Shown piece by piece: positions 52,630 through 63,102 of a stretch of 64,000 bases of DNA. The first letter of the stretch is position 1. Every line of letters begins with the position of its first letter. Source of the stretch: Lactococcus allomyrinae (GTDB lineage: Bacteria; Bacillota; Bacilli; Lactobacillales; Streptococcaceae); the NCBI RefSeq assembly GCF_003627095.1, contig NZ_CP032627.1:2480001-2544000 (forward strand), given 5' to 3'. Both the position numbers and the translations under genes were made by a program. The notes beneath the pieces were generated by a model. It did not search any database and was not told the DNA's origin. It saw only the letters and a program-made list of their open reading frames with translations.

Positions 52630-53571
52630 TTGAAGAAATTACTCACAACGATAGTCGCTGCAGGAGCCTTGCTTACTTTGGCTGCTTGCTCAACCAATTC
52701 ATCAGCTAAAAACTCAAAATCGGCTGATAAGACAGTTACTTTTCATGCCTTAAATGGTGATATTAAAGTCCCAGCAAATCCGAAACGTGTTGCTGTTCAA
52801 AATTACCCAGATGAAGTTGCATCTCTTGGAGGGAATGTTGTAGGTACAGACTCTTGGGCTTTTCCAAATCCATATTTGACAAAGAATCAAAAGAAAAATA
52901 TGGTTGATTTAGGTGCTCCAAAGTTCAATCTTGAAAAATTGATTGAGCAAAAACCAGACCTTATCATCACTGTGGATAAAGACCAAGTTGCGGATTATCA
53001 AAAGATTGCACCCACTGTGCTTGTGAATTATCAAAAACTTTCAAGTATGAATGAGTCTTTGGACTATTTTGCTAAATTGCTCAACCGCAAAGATGAAGAA
53101 AAAACTTTCCTCAAAAATTTCAAAAAAGCAGCGGATATACAGAAATCAAAATTGGAAAAAGCAGGCGTTACGCCATCTAAAAATACTATTTCCCTTCTTG
53201 AACTTCAAGGGGATAAAATCTATGCTTTTGGTGATAACTTTGCACGTGGAGGGCAAACCTTGACGACAGGTTTAGGATTTAAGCAGTCAGCCAAAATGGC
53301 AGAACTTTCAAAGGGAATAGGCTATGCTGAGGTCAATGCAGAAAGCTTGAAGGACTTTGATGCAGATTATATCTTTGTTGATTTCGCAGCGGTAGATAAA
53401 GCACAATTTACAGCATTGGAAAATAATCCAAGTTGGAAAAATCTTAAAGCGGTTAAAGAAGGTCACGTTGTGACAATGGATTATAACAAAGTTTATTTCT
53501 TTGCTGGTCCAACAGCGACTAAAAAAGAGCTTCCACTTTATACGGATGCTATCATCAAGGCTACAAAATAA
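52630..53571 (+). CDS. fhuD: Iron-siderophore binding lipoprotein
   Basis: 313 aa, TTG start with TAGGAGG upstream. Lipoprotein signal LLTLAACSTN with Cys20. Class III binding-protein pattern: PKRVAVQNYPDEVASLGGNV, EKLIEQKPDLIITV, FGDNFARGGQTLTTGLGF, and HVVTMDYNKVYFFAGPTA at the end. Delivers iron complexes to FhuBG-like permeases. Separate leader suggests independent expression tuning. Confidence 0.87.
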   Translation: MKKLLTTIVAAGALLTLAACSTNSSAKNSKSADKTVTFHALNGDIKVPANPKRVAVQNYPDEVASLGGNVVGTDSWAFPNPYLTKNQKKNMVDLGAPKFNLEKLIEQKPDLIITVDKDQVADYQKIAPTVLVNYQKLSSMNESLDYFAKLLNRKDEEKTFLKNFKKAADIQKSKLEKAGVTPSKNTISLLELQGDKIYAFGDNFARGGQTLTTGLGFKQSAKMAELSKGIGYAEVNAESLKDFDADYIFVDFAAVDKAQFTALENNPSWKNLKAVKEGHVVTMDYNKVYFFAGPTATKKELPLYTDAIIKATK

Positions 53572-53580
53572 GTTTGGAAA

Positions 53581-53609
53581 AGTGTATAATCATTTTATAC
53601 GCTTTTTTA
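53581..53609 (+). terminator. Terminator after binding-protein gene
   Basis: AGTGTATAA and TTATACGCT pair (one G-T) around a short loop, followed by TTTTTT. Confidence 0.7.
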
Positions 53610-53640
53610 TATGTAATAATTATTTATAGGACTTATTAAG

Positions 53641-54546
53641 ATGAACATTAAACAACTTAGATATGTGGTGGCTATCGCCAATACTGGAACTTTTCGAGAG
53701 GCTTCGGAACAACTTTTTGTAAGCCAACCGTCAATGTCAATTGCCGTCAAGGATTTGGAGCAAGAACTGGGCTTCCAGATTTTTGACCGGACAAATACAG
53801 GTGCGACGCTGACCATTGAGGGTGAGCGCTTTTACGAACAAGCGCAGACGGTTTTGCGCAATTTTGAATCATTTGAGTCAAAATATTCCAAGCCGAAAGA
53901 GTCAGATAAGATTTTTTCTGTGGCAAGTCAGCACTATGATTTTCTGGCACCAGTGGCAGTGGATTTTGCAAAGAAAAATCCTGAAATCAAAAACTTTCGT
54001 GTGTTTGAATCCACGACTTACAATATTTTGCAGGAAGTCGCCCAAGGACACAGCGAGCTGGGTGTAGTGTATCTCAACAAGCACAATCGCTCAGGAATTG
54101 TTCGGATGTTGGACAAATTAGAGTTGGAGTACGAGGAAATTTTCTTATCTCAAACACATATTTATATTCGCAAGGGGCATCCTTTGGCGGGGCGAACATC
54201 CATTAATGCAAATGACTTAAAACCACTAGATAGAGTACGATTCACTCAGGAAAATGAACAATTTCTCTATTATTCAGAAGATTTAGTTGAAACTTTTGAG
54301 AATACATTTATCTATAACGTCACTGACCGTGCAAGTTTAAATGGAATTTTAGAACGGACAGATGCCTACGCAACAGGTCTTGGTTTTATTGATAAAGAGA
54401 GCGTCCATAATGTAACAGTTGTCCCTATGGAGGGAGACAATGGAAATAGTTTGATTTTGGTCAAGCATCGTGGACATTTATTATCAAATGCAGCGACTTC
54501 TTATAAACGTAGCCTTGAGGTTTACTTTGAAAACTATGAATTTTAA
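53641..54546 (+). CDS. LysR-family regulator (CmbR/FhuR/MetR-like)
   Basis: 301 aa. N-terminal HTH MNIKQLRYVVAIANTGTFRE, ASEQLFVSQPSMSIAVKDLE; C-terminal effector domain. The sequence resembles the streptococcal/lactococcal CmbR-MetR group that controls sulfur amino acid genes; a lactococcal member adjacent to fhu genes has been called FhuR. Nearby met and fhu operons make either target plausible. Own terminator at 54562. Confidence 0.8.
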   Translation: MNIKQLRYVVAIANTGTFREASEQLFVSQPSMSIAVKDLEQELGFQIFDRTNTGATLTIEGERFYEQAQTVLRNFESFESKYSKPKESDKIFSVASQHYDFLAPVAVDFAKKNPEIKNFRVFESTTYNILQEVAQGHSELGVVYLNKHNRSGIVRMLDKLELEYEEIFLSQTHIYIRKGHPLAGRTSINANDLKPLDRVRFTQENEQFLYYSEDLVETFENTFIYNVTDRASLNGILERTDAYATGLGFIDKESVHNVTVVPMEGDNGNSLILVKHRGHLLSNAATSYKRSLEVYFENYEF

Positions 54547-54561
54547 ACAATAGCTAAAATA

Positions 54562-54592
54562 AATACTCTCTGAATAATTATCAGAGAGTATT
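54562..54592. terminator. Bidirectional terminator
   Basis: Perfect 12-bp stem AATACTCTCTGA/TCAGAGAGTATT with T after and A before, between the convergent LysR and MFS genes. Confidence 0.85.
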
Positions 54593-54603
54593 TTTATAAC
54601 TTA

Positions 54604-55785
54604 TTATAATTTACTTGCTTGGGCTTTTTGAGCCAAACGAATGAGAAACATTGCAAGGAGCATGATAATGATTCCTCCAAGTGGAGTAAAGACAACACTT
54701 GAGCCCTTAGAAATTTGTCCTCCAACAAATGAACCTAAAGTGATTCCGACATTGAAAGCTGCAATGTTAAAAGCTGAAACTAAAGTAATATCTTTTGGCG
54801 TAAATTTCTCTGCTAGTTGAACAACATATAGTTGTAGACCAGGGACATTCATAAAGGCAAACAAGCCCAAAAGTAAAGTTGCAATTAATCCCAAAGGTTG
54901 CGAAGCTAAACTTGCACTGATAAAAAGAAAAAGTAAACTCAATGCTAAAGCCGCAAACATTTTTTGAAGGGCAGGTAGGATATTTTTATTTGCTAGATGT
55001 CCACCTAGTGAATTACCAATGGCAACCATCACACCATAAGCAACCAGAATAATAACGACTGTACTTGCTGAAAATCTAAAAGTTCCTTCAAGGATTGGCG
55101 TAAGATAAGTATAAGCCGCGAAAGTTCCTCCATAACCAAAAGCGGTAATAAAGAGAGACATCAAAATTGATTTATTAGTAAAAATTCTAGCAAGCCCACT
55201 TAAATTAATTTTTCCGGGGATTGGAAGCCCTTTTGGAACAAGGATACTAGTAGCAATCAGTCCAATTAAGCCAATAACAACAATGAAAATAAATGACATA
55301 TGCCAGTTAGAGTGCTGACCAATGAAAGTCCCTAAAGGAACACCAATGACCGTAGCAACGGTCAGTCCTGTGAACATGAGAGCGATCGCTGAGGCCCTTT
55401 TTTCAGGTCGGACAACATCAGCAGCAATGACTGTGGAAATTGACATGAAAATACCATGAGCAAGTGAGGCAAGAACCCGTCCTACTAAAAGTAAAAGGAA
55501 AGTTGGAGCGAAAGCTGACAGTAAATTACCAAGAATGAAGAGACCCATAATCGAAACCATCAAAGTTTTTCGATTCCAAGTTCCTGTAAGAATGGTTAAT
55601 AAGGGAGCACCAACCGTTACCCCTAAAGCATAGAGAGAAACCGTTAAACCAGCTTGAGATAAACTAATATTAAAGGTGTTGACAATCATTGGCATTAATC
55701 CAACGCTAATGAATTCGGTTGAACCAATAGCAAAAGCATTGATTGCTAAAGCTAGAAGAGTGAGACTGGGGGATATTTTTTTCAT
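54604..55785 (-). CDS. MFS drug/sugar efflux transporter (AraJ/PbuE-like)
   Basis: 393 aa, twelve predicted membrane helices. N-terminal GSTEFISVGLMPMIVNTFNI and LLLVGRVLASLAHGIFMSIS are characteristic of the DHA1 AraJ/YdhP branch of efflux permeases. Substrate unknown. Same direction as the aldo/keto reductase, 12 bp apart, probably one operon. Confidence 0.85.
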   Translation of the reverse strand: MKKISPSLTLLALAINAFAIGSTEFISVGLMPMIVNTFNISLSQAGLTVSLYALGVTVGAPLLTILTGTWNRKTLMVSIMGLFILGNLLSAFAPTFLLLLVGRVLASLAHGIFMSISTVIAADVVRPEKRASAIALMFTGLTVATVIGVPLGTFIGQHSNWHMSFIFIVVIGLIGLIATSILVPKGLPIPGKINLSGLARIFTNKSILMSLFITAFGYGGTFAAYTYLTPILEGTFRFSASTVVIILVAYGVMVAIGNSLGGHLANKNILPALQKMFAALALSLLFLFISASLASQPLGLIATLLLGLFAFMNVPGLQLYVVQLAEKFTPKDITLVSAFNIAAFNVGITLGSFVGGQISKGSSVVFTPLGGIIIMLLAMFLIRLAQKAQASKL

Positions 55786-55797
55786 TATACTTCTTTC

Positions 55798-56616
55798 TTA
55801 AAAATTAAAATGTTCTGGATCTGGACCGACACGAAGTTCTTCGTTGAGTGAGTTGATAGCTTTCATATCTTCAGGGTCAAGTGAAAAATCAAAAATTTGA
55901 CGATTAGCTATCATTCGTTCACTTTTAATAGATTTTACATTTACTAAAATATTTTGCTGAATATCCCAACGAAGAATGATTTGAGCTACAGATTTTCCGT
56001 GTTTATCAGCAATTTTTTTGAGCACTTCATTGTCTAATAATTGACCTTGCATCAAAGGTGACCAAGCTTGAACCTTGATATCATGAAGTTCCAAGAAATT
56101 ACGAAGTTCTTCTTGTGATAATTTTGGATGGAGTTCAATTTGATTTAAAACAGGGGTGATTTCAGCATAGCTAAGAAGTTCTTCTAAATGAGACTTTTGG
56201 AAATTACTGACGCCAATCGCTTTTATTTTGCCTGCTTTATATAAATCTTCCATTGCTTTCCAAGCTTCTTTGTAAGCATAATGTGTGCCGGGCCAGTGGA
56301 TAAGATATAAATCAAGATAATCTAAATCTAATTTTTTCAAACTTTCTTCAAAGTTTTGAATTGTTTCTGCATAAGAATGATCATCTCCCCAAAGTTTTGA
56401 AGTGATGAAAAGATCGTCACGAGAAAGTCCTGTCATAGCCAAACCTTCTTTGATTCCTTGGCCAGTGCCTTCTTCATTTTCATAAATTTTGGCTGTATCA
56501 ATTAAACGGTATCCATTGATAATTGCATTTTTTACAACATCAGCAGTTTCTTCATTTGGAATTTGAAAAACTCCCAAACCAAGTTCTGGAATTTCAATCT
56601 GATTATTAAGTTTCAT
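55798..56616 (-). CDS. Aldo/keto reductase
   Basis: 272 aa from ATG 56614-56616 (GAGGAGC upstream). TIM-barrel NADPH oxidoreductase: GYRLIDTAKIYENEEG has catalytic Asp40 and Tyr45, LFITSKLW the lysine, LYLIHWPG the histidine, and IKSERMIANR the cofactor pocket. Reduces carbonyls; substrate unknown (AKR5-like). Divergent from the HxlR regulator, which likely controls it. Confidence 0.9.
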   Translation of the reverse strand: MKLNNQIEIPELGLGVFQIPNEETADVVKNAIINGYRLIDTAKIYENEEGTGQGIKEGLAMTGLSRDDLFITSKLWGDDHSYAETIQNFEESLKKLDLDYLDLYLIHWPGTHYAYKEAWKAMEDLYKAGKIKAIGVSNFQKSHLEELLSYAEITPVLNQIELHPKLSQEELRNFLELHDIKVQAWSPLMQGQLLDNEVLKKIADKHGKSVAQIILRWDIQQNILVNVKSIKSERMIANRQIFDFSLDPEDMKAINSLNEELRVGPDPEHFNF

Positions 56617-56757
56617 TTTTTGCTCCTCATATATTTTATTTTGGCAGAAAATTAGTATATAATAAATAAAACCTATTGAACAGTACCTACTTTTTTGTGT
56701 CATACATACTAAAAAGTAATAATTGGATAAAATAAGGGATTAGAAAGGAAATTAATT

Positions 56758-57105
56758 TTGAAAAAAATTTATAATATTGGTGTCGAAGCGACAATGGATG
56801 TTATTGGCGGAAAATGGAAACCAATTATTTTGTGTAATTTAAGGCACAATCCAAGTCGTCCAGGAGAATTGAGACGTCAAATTCCAGGAATCAGTCAAAA
56901 AATGCTGACCCAGCAATTAAGAGAATTAGAAATTGATAATATTATCGTTCGTAAGGTTTATCATCAAGTTCCGCCGAAGGTTGAATATTCTCTAAGCCCT
57001 TATGGTGAAACTTTAAATGGTTTATTAGATATTCTTTGCTCATGGGGTGAAGGCCATGTCCAAACTTTAAAAAGTATGGGTGAAGAAGTTCAAATTTTAG
57101 AATAA
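56758..57105 (+). CDS. HxlR-family transcriptional regulator
   Basis: 115 aa, TTG start (AGAAAGGAA upstream). Winged helix: ATMDVIGGKWKPIILCNLRH, RPGELRRQIPGISQKMLTQQ, LRELEIDNIIVRKVYHQVPP, the classic HxlR pattern. HxlR proteins often respond to aldehydes or redox stress, fitting control of the divergent aldo/keto reductase and efflux genes. Confidence 0.9.
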   Translation: MKKIYNIGVEATMDVIGGKWKPIILCNLRHNPSRPGELRRQIPGISQKMLTQQLRELEIDNIIVRKVYHQVPPKVEYSLSPYGETLNGLLDILCSWGEGHVQTLKSMGEEVQILE

Positions 57106-57118
57106 GAGAACGAAGAAG

Positions 57119-57528
57119 ATGAGCCGCAAGATGTACCAACCAGCTTTCAATAAAATTCATCACATCGCTATCATTGCCGCAGATTATAAAAAATCTCGTC
57201 AGTTCTATGTTGATATTTTAGGATTTTCAATCATTCGAGAAAATCATCGTCCAGAAAAAGGAGATATCAAGCTTGATTTAAAGATGAATGAAGAAACGGA
57301 AATTGAATTATTTATCAAATCTGATGCTCCTAAACGCTTAACTTACCCAGAAGCAACGGGTTATCGCCACCTAGCCATTAAAACAACAAATATTGAAGAA
57401 GATAGAAATTATTTGATAAGTAAAGGGGCAAAGTGGAGGAAATCCGTCAAGATGATATTACAGACAAAAAAATGCTCTTTTTTTATGACCCAGATGATTT
57501 ACCAATAGAACTTCATGAGTATTTCTAA
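57119..57528 (+). pseudogene. Glyoxalase/VOC-family protein, frameshifted
   Basis: The start is a clear VOC domain (NKIHHIAIIAADYKKSRQFY, DIKLDLKMNEETEIELFIKS, YRHLAIKTTNIEEDRNYLIS). After GAKW the frame is lost. One more G in GGGG (57425-57428) gives SKGGKVEEIRQDDITDKKML followed by FFYDPDDLPIELHEYF, a normal VOC end, 136 aa. Metal ligands H, E, H, E would be complete only in the repaired form. Downstream of hxlR. Confidence 0.75.
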
Positions 57529-57700
57529 AAAATCTTAAATTAAGAAAAGACTTTTAGACTAGCTAACAGTTTTGTCAGTAAATAAAAGGGCTTACAGAAA
57601 ATCAGGGCTAGAAAAAAAGCAGAATTTGTAGTAAAATTATCTTTGTAAATAAGCGAACAAAAACTCGCTTAAACTCAAATAAAATAAATGGAGAAAAATC

Positions 57701-58402
57701 ATGCCAAAATTAGTATTTGCACGTCATGGTGAATCTGAATGGAATCTTGCTAACCTTTTTACAGGGTGGGCTGACGTTGACCTTTCTGAAAACGGAACAC
57801 AACAAGCAATTGATGCAGGTAAATTGATTAAAGAAGCAGGTATCGAGTTTGATATTGCTTACACTTCAGTATTGAAACGTGCTATCAAAACAACTAACCT
57901 TGCACTTGAATATTCTGATCAACTTTGGGTACCAGTTGTTAAATCATGGCGCTTGAACGAACGTCACTACGGTGGTTTGACAGGTTTGAACAAAGCTGAC
58001 GCTGCTGCAAAACATGGTGATGAACAAGTTCACATCTGGCGTCGTTCATATGATGTTTTGCCACCAGCAATGGATCATGATGATAAATATACAGCTCACG
58101 GAGACCGTCGTTATGCTGGTCTTGAAGATTCATTGATTCCTGATGCTGAAAACCTCAAAGTTACTTTGGAACGTGCCCTTCCATTCTGGGAAGACCAAAT
58201 CGCTCCAGCTTTGAAAGAAGGCAAAAATGTCTTTGTTGGTGCGCATGGTAACTCAATCCGTGCACTCGTTAAACAAATCAAAAAACTTTCAGATGATGAA
58301 ATCATGGATGTTGAAATCCCTAACTTCCCACCACTTGTTTTCGAATTTGATGATAATTTGAATGTTACATCTGAATACTATTTGGCACCAAAACAAGCTT
58401 AA
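57701..58402 (+). CDS. gpmA: 2,3-bisphosphoglycerate-dependent phosphoglycerate mutase
   Basis: 233 aa, complete. Interconverts 3- and 2-phosphoglycerate in glycolysis. Catalytic His9 in [30 protein letters not shown] and [20 protein letters not shown] carry the other active-site residues. Strong GGAGAAAAATC ribosome site and codon usage suggest high expression. Confidence 0.96.
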   Translation: MPKLVFARHGESEWNLANLFTGWADVDLSENGTQQAIDAGKLIKEAGIEFDIAYTSVLKRAIKTTNLALEYSDQLWVPVVKSWRLNERHYGGLTGLNKADAAAKHGDEQVHIWRRSYDVLPPAMDHDDKYTAHGDRRYAGLEDSLIPDAENLKVTLERALPFWEDQIAPALKEGKNVFVGAHGNSIRALVKQIKKLSDDEIMDVEIPNFPPLVFEFDDNLNVTSEYYLAPKQA

Positions 58403-58410
58403 CCGTTTGG

Positions 58411-58572
58411 ATAAAGCCTGTCAAAAGGAGTTGTCAGTTCAACGTGATCGATAACTATCAGCATAGCTCAAAAGTCTGTCAGTTTAATGCAATTAACGTG
58501 AGCATTGAATCTGTGGATAAAAGCTTTGTCAGCAGAGCTGAAAAAGCTGTCAGTATACTGACAGCTTTTTTT
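58411..58572 (+). repeat. Degenerate 71-bp-type repeats and terminator after gpmA
   Basis: About two degenerate copies of the repeat found after ddl (TATCAGCATAGCT, GTGAGCATTGAATC words), then a perfect terminator AAAAAGCTGTCAGTATACTG with ACAGCTTTTTTT (58541-58572). The following about 345 bp up to the PBP gene hold no ORF; a promoter must lie there but none stands out. Confidence 0.6.
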
Positions 58573-58917
58573 GTTGTTTGAATCAGACAATTGACTTTGC
58601 ATTTTAATTGAAAAAAACGATAGACTTGTATAAACTAGGATTATATCAGTGGTATTTGGTAAGAGATTTTTATGATAAAATGACCACAGTGCTGATTTAT
58701 CATTACTTTTTTCAATGGATTATCTATCGTCAAAAATTGTAAGGAAAAGTTTTTATAAATGTGGTAAAATATGTAAGTATAATTTCAAAAAAATTGATAA
58801 GTGATAGAGTTGTTCCAAAGCTTACCTTGCTCTTACTTGAACTATTCTGCGCAAAAAGGTGCAAAAACCTGATAAGAAAGTAGAGATTGGGAACACATCA
58901 AATGTATCGGAGTGCAA

Positions 58918-61074
58918 ATGCCAACGAATAGAAGAAAAAACGACAAGACTGAAAGTGTAAATAAAGAAAAGAAAACGATGAAACATCCAGCAAAATCAAT
59001 TCCTGCTCGGGTGAATATTTTATTTTTTGTGATTTTTATTCTTTTCATGATTTTGATTGCAAAACTTTTTAATATGCAAGTGTTAAATTCACATTTTTAT
59101 GCGGATAAGATTGTTAATTCGGGGTCGAATGTTCAGATTATTGAGGGGGCACCGCGCGGAAATATTTATGATGCGACGGGCAAACCATTAGCGACAACTA
59201 CTCCTGTTCAAGCTGTCGAATTCACTCGTGGACAAAATACGACGGCTGAGGAGATGCGACAAGTTGCTGACCGTTTGGCAACGATTCTTCCAAGTACCAT
59301 TGATGCAGGAAATCTGACTACTCGTGATAAAAAAGACTATTTTCTTGCAGATACAAAAAATCTTGATAAAATCGCAAATAGCTTGACTGAGAAAGAAAAA
59401 ACTGATAAGCAAGGGAATGACTTATCTGGAGCGGAAATCTACGATGTTGAGTTGACCAAAGTTAAAGATAGTGATATTAATTTCACCCCACAACAAACTT
59501 TTGCAGCGAAATTATTCAAAGAGATGAATGGTACAACGACTTTTAATACGACAATGATTGCTGCAGGAGATATTACCCCAGAGCAACAAGCCAATATTGC
59601 CGAACACGAAAGTAGTTTACCAGGGATTAGCATCGGAACTTCCTGGACACGCACTTATGCTCAAAATGCGCTCACTCCTCTAATGGGTGGTGTAACTAGT
59701 GAAAAACAAGGTATTCCAGCGGATGACCTTGATAAATATTTGAAAAAGGGTTATCAACGAAATGACCGAGTGGGTGTCGCTTTTCTAGAAAAAGCTTATG
59801 AAAGTGATTTGCAAGGGACACATAATATCAGTAAAGTCGAAATTGATAAAAATGGTAATGTGTCAGGAACAAAGACAGTTCAGCAAGGAAAACGTGGCGA
59901 TGATTTGAAATTGACGATTAATTTGGATTTCCAAAACAAAGTAAACAATATCGTCAAAACCCAACTTGACCAATTGATACAACAAGGTTTTGGTGAGTAC
60001 AATAAGGGAGCCTACGCCGTAGTATTAAATGTTAAAACTGGTGCAGTGCTTGCCTTGTCAGGTTATCAAAGAGATCCAAGTACAGGTAAGATTACAGAGA
60101 ACACACTTGGAACTTTCCAATCTGTCTTTACCCCAGGGTCTGTCGTGAAGATGGGGACATTGACGGCGGCATGGAACGCAGGTGTAATTTCGGGCAATGC
60201 GACTCAAACAGCACAAGCTATTCAATTCCAAGGTTCGTCTCCTATTCTTGACTGGTGGGGAAGCAACGGAACTGAAAGTCCAATGGCACTCACTGCTGTG
60301 CAAGCATTGCAATATTCATCAAATACTTATATGGTTCAGCTTGCAATGAAAATGCTTGGTGATCCTTATGTCAAATCTGGTCAAACTCTGGATGATACTG
60401 ATCGTGTGAAAGTTTATAATGAGTTACGTAAAGCCTATGCTTCTTACGGCTTGGGAACCTCAACAGGGCTTGATATTCCGGGAGAATCACAGGGATACAT
60501 TCCTGCCTCAGACTCAACAGAAGCAACAGGTTCAAATCTTTTGATGGAAGCATTCGGTCAGTATGACAACTATACTCCACTACAACTCGCCGTTTATGCA
60601 GCAACCCTAGGAAATAATGGGACGCGTCTTGCTCCTCATCTTGTTCAAGGTGTTTATGAAGGCGATACTAGTGGTGGCTTAGGGGGCTTAGTAAAAAATA
60701 TTACACCTAAAATTATGGATAAAGTGAATGTTACACCAGATAATATGGACGTTTTGCACCAAGGAATGTACGAGGTTGTTCATGGTGCACCAGGCTTGAC
60801 TACAGGTACAGGTATGAGTCAGGCAAATGTTTCTATCTCAGCTAAGACAGGGACGTCAGAAACGTCATTCCAACTTCCAAATGGAACATGGACAAATCTG
60901 ACTGCAAATAATGCGGTAGCTTTCGCCCCTACAGATGACCCACAGATTGCGATTGGTGTTGTTATCCCAAATAACACAGAAAATAATGCAAGTAATGGAA
61001 CAAAGGCGAACCAAAATATTGTCACTCAAATCACAAATCTTTACTATTCTAATGCAGCATATCAAAAAGAATAA
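58918..61074 (+). CDS. pbp2B: Class B penicillin-binding protein (PBP2B-like)
   Basis: 718 aa from ATG 58918 (CGGAG upstream). Short cytoplasmic basic tail, one membrane anchor (VNILFFVIFILFMILIAKLF), a dimerisation domain with GAPRGNIYDATGKPLA, and a transpeptidase domain: S408-V-V-K411, S467-S-N469, K643-T-G645. Cross-links septal or peripheral peptidoglycan outside the membrane. Neighbours recR and ddl continue the wall and repair cluster. Confidence 0.92.
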   Translation: MPTNRRKNDKTESVNKEKKTMKHPAKSIPARVNILFFVIFILFMILIAKLFNMQVLNSHFYADKIVNSGSNVQIIEGAPRGNIYDATGKPLATTTPVQAVEFTRGQNTTAEEMRQVADRLATILPSTIDAGNLTTRDKKDYFLADTKNLDKIANSLTEKEKTDKQGNDLSGAEIYDVELTKVKDSDINFTPQQTFAAKLFKEMNGTTTFNTTMIAAGDITPEQQANIAEHESSLPGISIGTSWTRTYAQNALTPLMGGVTSEKQGIPADDLDKYLKKGYQRNDRVGVAFLEKAYESDLQGTHNISKVEIDKNGNVSGTKTVQQGKRGDDLKLTINLDFQNKVNNIVKTQLDQLIQQGFGEYNKGAYAVVLNVKTGAVLALSGYQRDPSTGKITENTLGTFQSVFTPGSVVKMGTLTAAWNAGVISGNATQTAQAIQFQGSSPILDWWGSNGTESPMALTAVQALQYSSNTYMVQLAMKMLGDPYVKSGQTLDDTDRVKVYNELRKAYASYGLGTSTGLDIPGESQGYIPASDSTEATGSNLLMEAFGQYDNYTPLQLAVYAATLGNNGTRLAPHLVQGVYEGDTSGGLGGLVKNITPKIMDKVNVTPDNMDVLHQGMYEVVHGAPGLTTGTGMSQANVSISAKTGTSETSFQLPNGTWTNLTANNAVAFAPTDDPQIAIGVVIPNNTENNASNGTKANQNIVTQITNLYYSNAAYQKE

Positions 61075-61093
61075 AGTCAAATTTATTCTTTTT
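61064..61093 (+). terminator. PBP terminator
   Basis: AAAAGAATAAA / TTTATTCTTTT around GTCAA, followed by eight T; stem overlaps the stop codon. Confidence 0.7.
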
Positions 61094-61185
61094 TTTTTGA
61101 AGAAATGCCTTTGGTATTCTTTTCATTTTTGGGGAAATATAGTAAAATGATGAGAGTTGAAAATGAAATAAAGAATTGAGGGGAA

Positions 61186-61782
61186 ATGTACTATCCAGAA
61201 CCTATAGCAAAGCTGATTGAGTCGTTTTCTAAATTACCCGGAATTGGGCAGAAAACGGCGACAAGGTTGGCTTTTCATACCATTGGCATGGATGACCAAG
61301 ATGTCAATGAATTTGCTAAAAATCTACTATCTGCAAAGCGTGATTTACGTTTTTGCTCAATTTGTGGCAATTTGACTGAAACTGACCCTTGTGGGATTTG
61401 TACGGACACTACTCGTGATAAATCTACTATCTTAGTAGTAGAAGAGTCTAAAGATGTACTAGCAATGGAAAAAATTAGAGAATATCGTGGTCTATACCAC
61501 GTGTTGCATGGGACGATTTCGCCAATGAATGGAATTAGTCCTGATGAGATTAATGTAAAGTCGCTCATTATAAGATTGATGGATAGTAGTGTTTCAGAAG
61601 TTATTATTGCGACAAATGCAACCTCTGATGGTGAGGCAACAGCCATGTATTTAGCGAGAATGATTAAGCCAGCAGGGATAAAAGTGACACGGTTGGCGCG
61701 TGGCTTAGCAGTTGGCTCTGATATTGAGTATGCCGATGAGGTAACGCTTTCCAAAGCTGTCGAAAATCGTATGGAAATCTGA
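61186..61782 (+). CDS. recR: Recombination mediator RecR
   Basis: 198 aa, complete. HhH motif ([17 protein letters not shown]), four-Cys zinc finger ([16 protein letters not shown]), Toprim domain ([20 protein letters not shown]) and C-terminal Walker-like [18 protein letters not shown]. Acts with RecO to load RecA on gaps. GAGGGGAA ribosome site. Confidence 0.96.
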   Translation: MYYPEPIAKLIESFSKLPGIGQKTATRLAFHTIGMDDQDVNEFAKNLLSAKRDLRFCSICGNLTETDPCGICTDTTRDKSTILVVEESKDVLAMEKIREYRGLYHVLHGTISPMNGISPDEINVKSLIIRLMDSSVSEVIIATNATSDGEATAMYLARMIKPAGIKVTRLARGLAVGSDIEYADEVTLSKAVENRMEI

Positions 61783-61987
61783 TTTTTAAATAAAATACAC
61801 ATTTTATTGCTGAAAAAACAGACGGTCAGTGATAAAATAAACAAGGACAATGAATTTTTATCGCTAGCCATTTTTTGTCAGCTTGGCAGAATAATAGACA
61901 ATTAGACGAAAGTTAAGGGGTGCCATTCTAGTTGCCCAGAGGTCAAGCGAGGTTGGACACATAAGCCATAATAGCGAAAGATGTGTT

Positions 61988-62004
61988 TGTCAGTATACTG
62001 ACAG
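61988..62004. repeat. TGTCAGTATACTGACAG palindrome
   Basis: Intergenic copy of the dispersed palindrome, inside the 246-bp gap between recR and ddl. No T-run follows directly, so it is not an obvious terminator. Otherwise nothing is seen in that gap. Confidence 0.5.
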
Positions 62005-62028
62005 AAATGATTACAGGAGTTAAGAGAG

Positions 62029-63081
62029 ATGATGTCAAAAGAAACTTTAATTTTACTTTATGGTGGTCGAAGTGCAGAGCGTGAGGTTTCTGTTTTGTCG
62101 GCTGAAAGCGTGATGCGTGCGGTAAATTATGACCGTTTTAATGTCAAAACATACTTCATCACAAAGTCTGGTGATTTCATCAAAACGCAAGAATTCATAA
62201 CGCTACCTGCTACTGACGAAAAATTGATGACCAATGACAGTGTTGTGTGGAATGACAAGATTGCGCCGTCAGCGATTTATGAAACAGATGCTGTCGTTTT
62301 TCCTGTGCTACATGGACCAATGGGAGAAGATGGCTCTATTCAGGGCTTTTTAGAGATTTTAAAATTAGCTTATGTTGGACCAAATATTTTGTCAGCAAGT
62401 AGTACAATGGATAAATTATTGGCAAAACACGTCTTTGAATCTGTCGGAGTTCCTCAAGTTCCTTATGTCGCTGCATTTGCAGATGAAAATCAAGCTGAGA
62501 TTGCTGAAGAAGTTGTCGAAAAGCTTCAATTTCCAGTCTTTGTAAAACCAGCAAATATGGGCTCAAGTGTCGGAATCAGTAAAGTTGAAGATTTAACAGA
62601 ACTAGCACGTGCGCTGACAGAAGCTTATAAATATGATAATCGCGTTGTCATTGAACAAGGTGTGGATGCTCGCGAAATTGAGTGTGCTGTCCTTGGCAAT
62701 GGTGGCGAAATTTCAGCGACACTGCCAGGTGAAGTCGTGAAAGATGTCGCATTTTATGACTATAATTCTAAATATATTGATAATAAAATTCAGATGGATA
62801 TTCCAGCGCACATTGCGCCAAAGCTTGCTGAACAAATTCAAACTTATGCAATTAAAGCGTATAAAGCGGTCAATGGCGCGGGCTTATCACGTTGTGATTT
62901 TTTTGTAACAACAGATGGAAGATTGTATCTCAACGAAATTAACGCTATTCCAGGGTTTACGCAATGGTCAATGTATCCACTACTCTGGGAAAATATGGGT
63001 TTGAGCTATTCAGCTTTGATTGAAAAATTGGTTGATTTGGCAAAATCTGCCTTTGAAATTCGAGAAAAACACCTTTTGTAA
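62029..63081 (+). CDS. ddl: D-alanine--D-alanine ligase
   Basis: 350 aa, complete ATP-grasp enzyme making the D-Ala-D-Ala dipeptide of peptidoglycan. [20 protein letters not shown] at the N-terminus, [40 protein letters not shown] (ATP loop), [20 protein letters not shown] (Mg ligands). Phe versus Tyr at the active-site position (vancomycin-related) was not resolved. Starts at either of two adjacent Met codons. Confidence 0.95.
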   Translation: MMSKETLILLYGGRSAEREVSVLSAESVMRAVNYDRFNVKTYFITKSGDFIKTQEFITLPATDEKLMTNDSVVWNDKIAPSAIYETDAVVFPVLHGPMGEDGSIQGFLEILKLAYVGPNILSASSTMDKLLAKHVFESVGVPQVPYVAAFADENQAEIAEEVVEKLQFPVFVKPANMGSSVGISKVEDLTELARALTEAYKYDNRVVIEQGVDAREIECAVLGNGGEISATLPGEVVKDVAFYDYNSKYIDNKIQMDIPAHIAPKLAEQIQTYAIKAYKAVNGAGLSRCDFFVTTDGRLYLNEINAIPGFTQWSMYPLLWENMGLSYSALIEKLVDLAKSAFEIREKHLL

Positions 63082-63102
63082 GAATTAAAAATCTATCATA
63101 AA

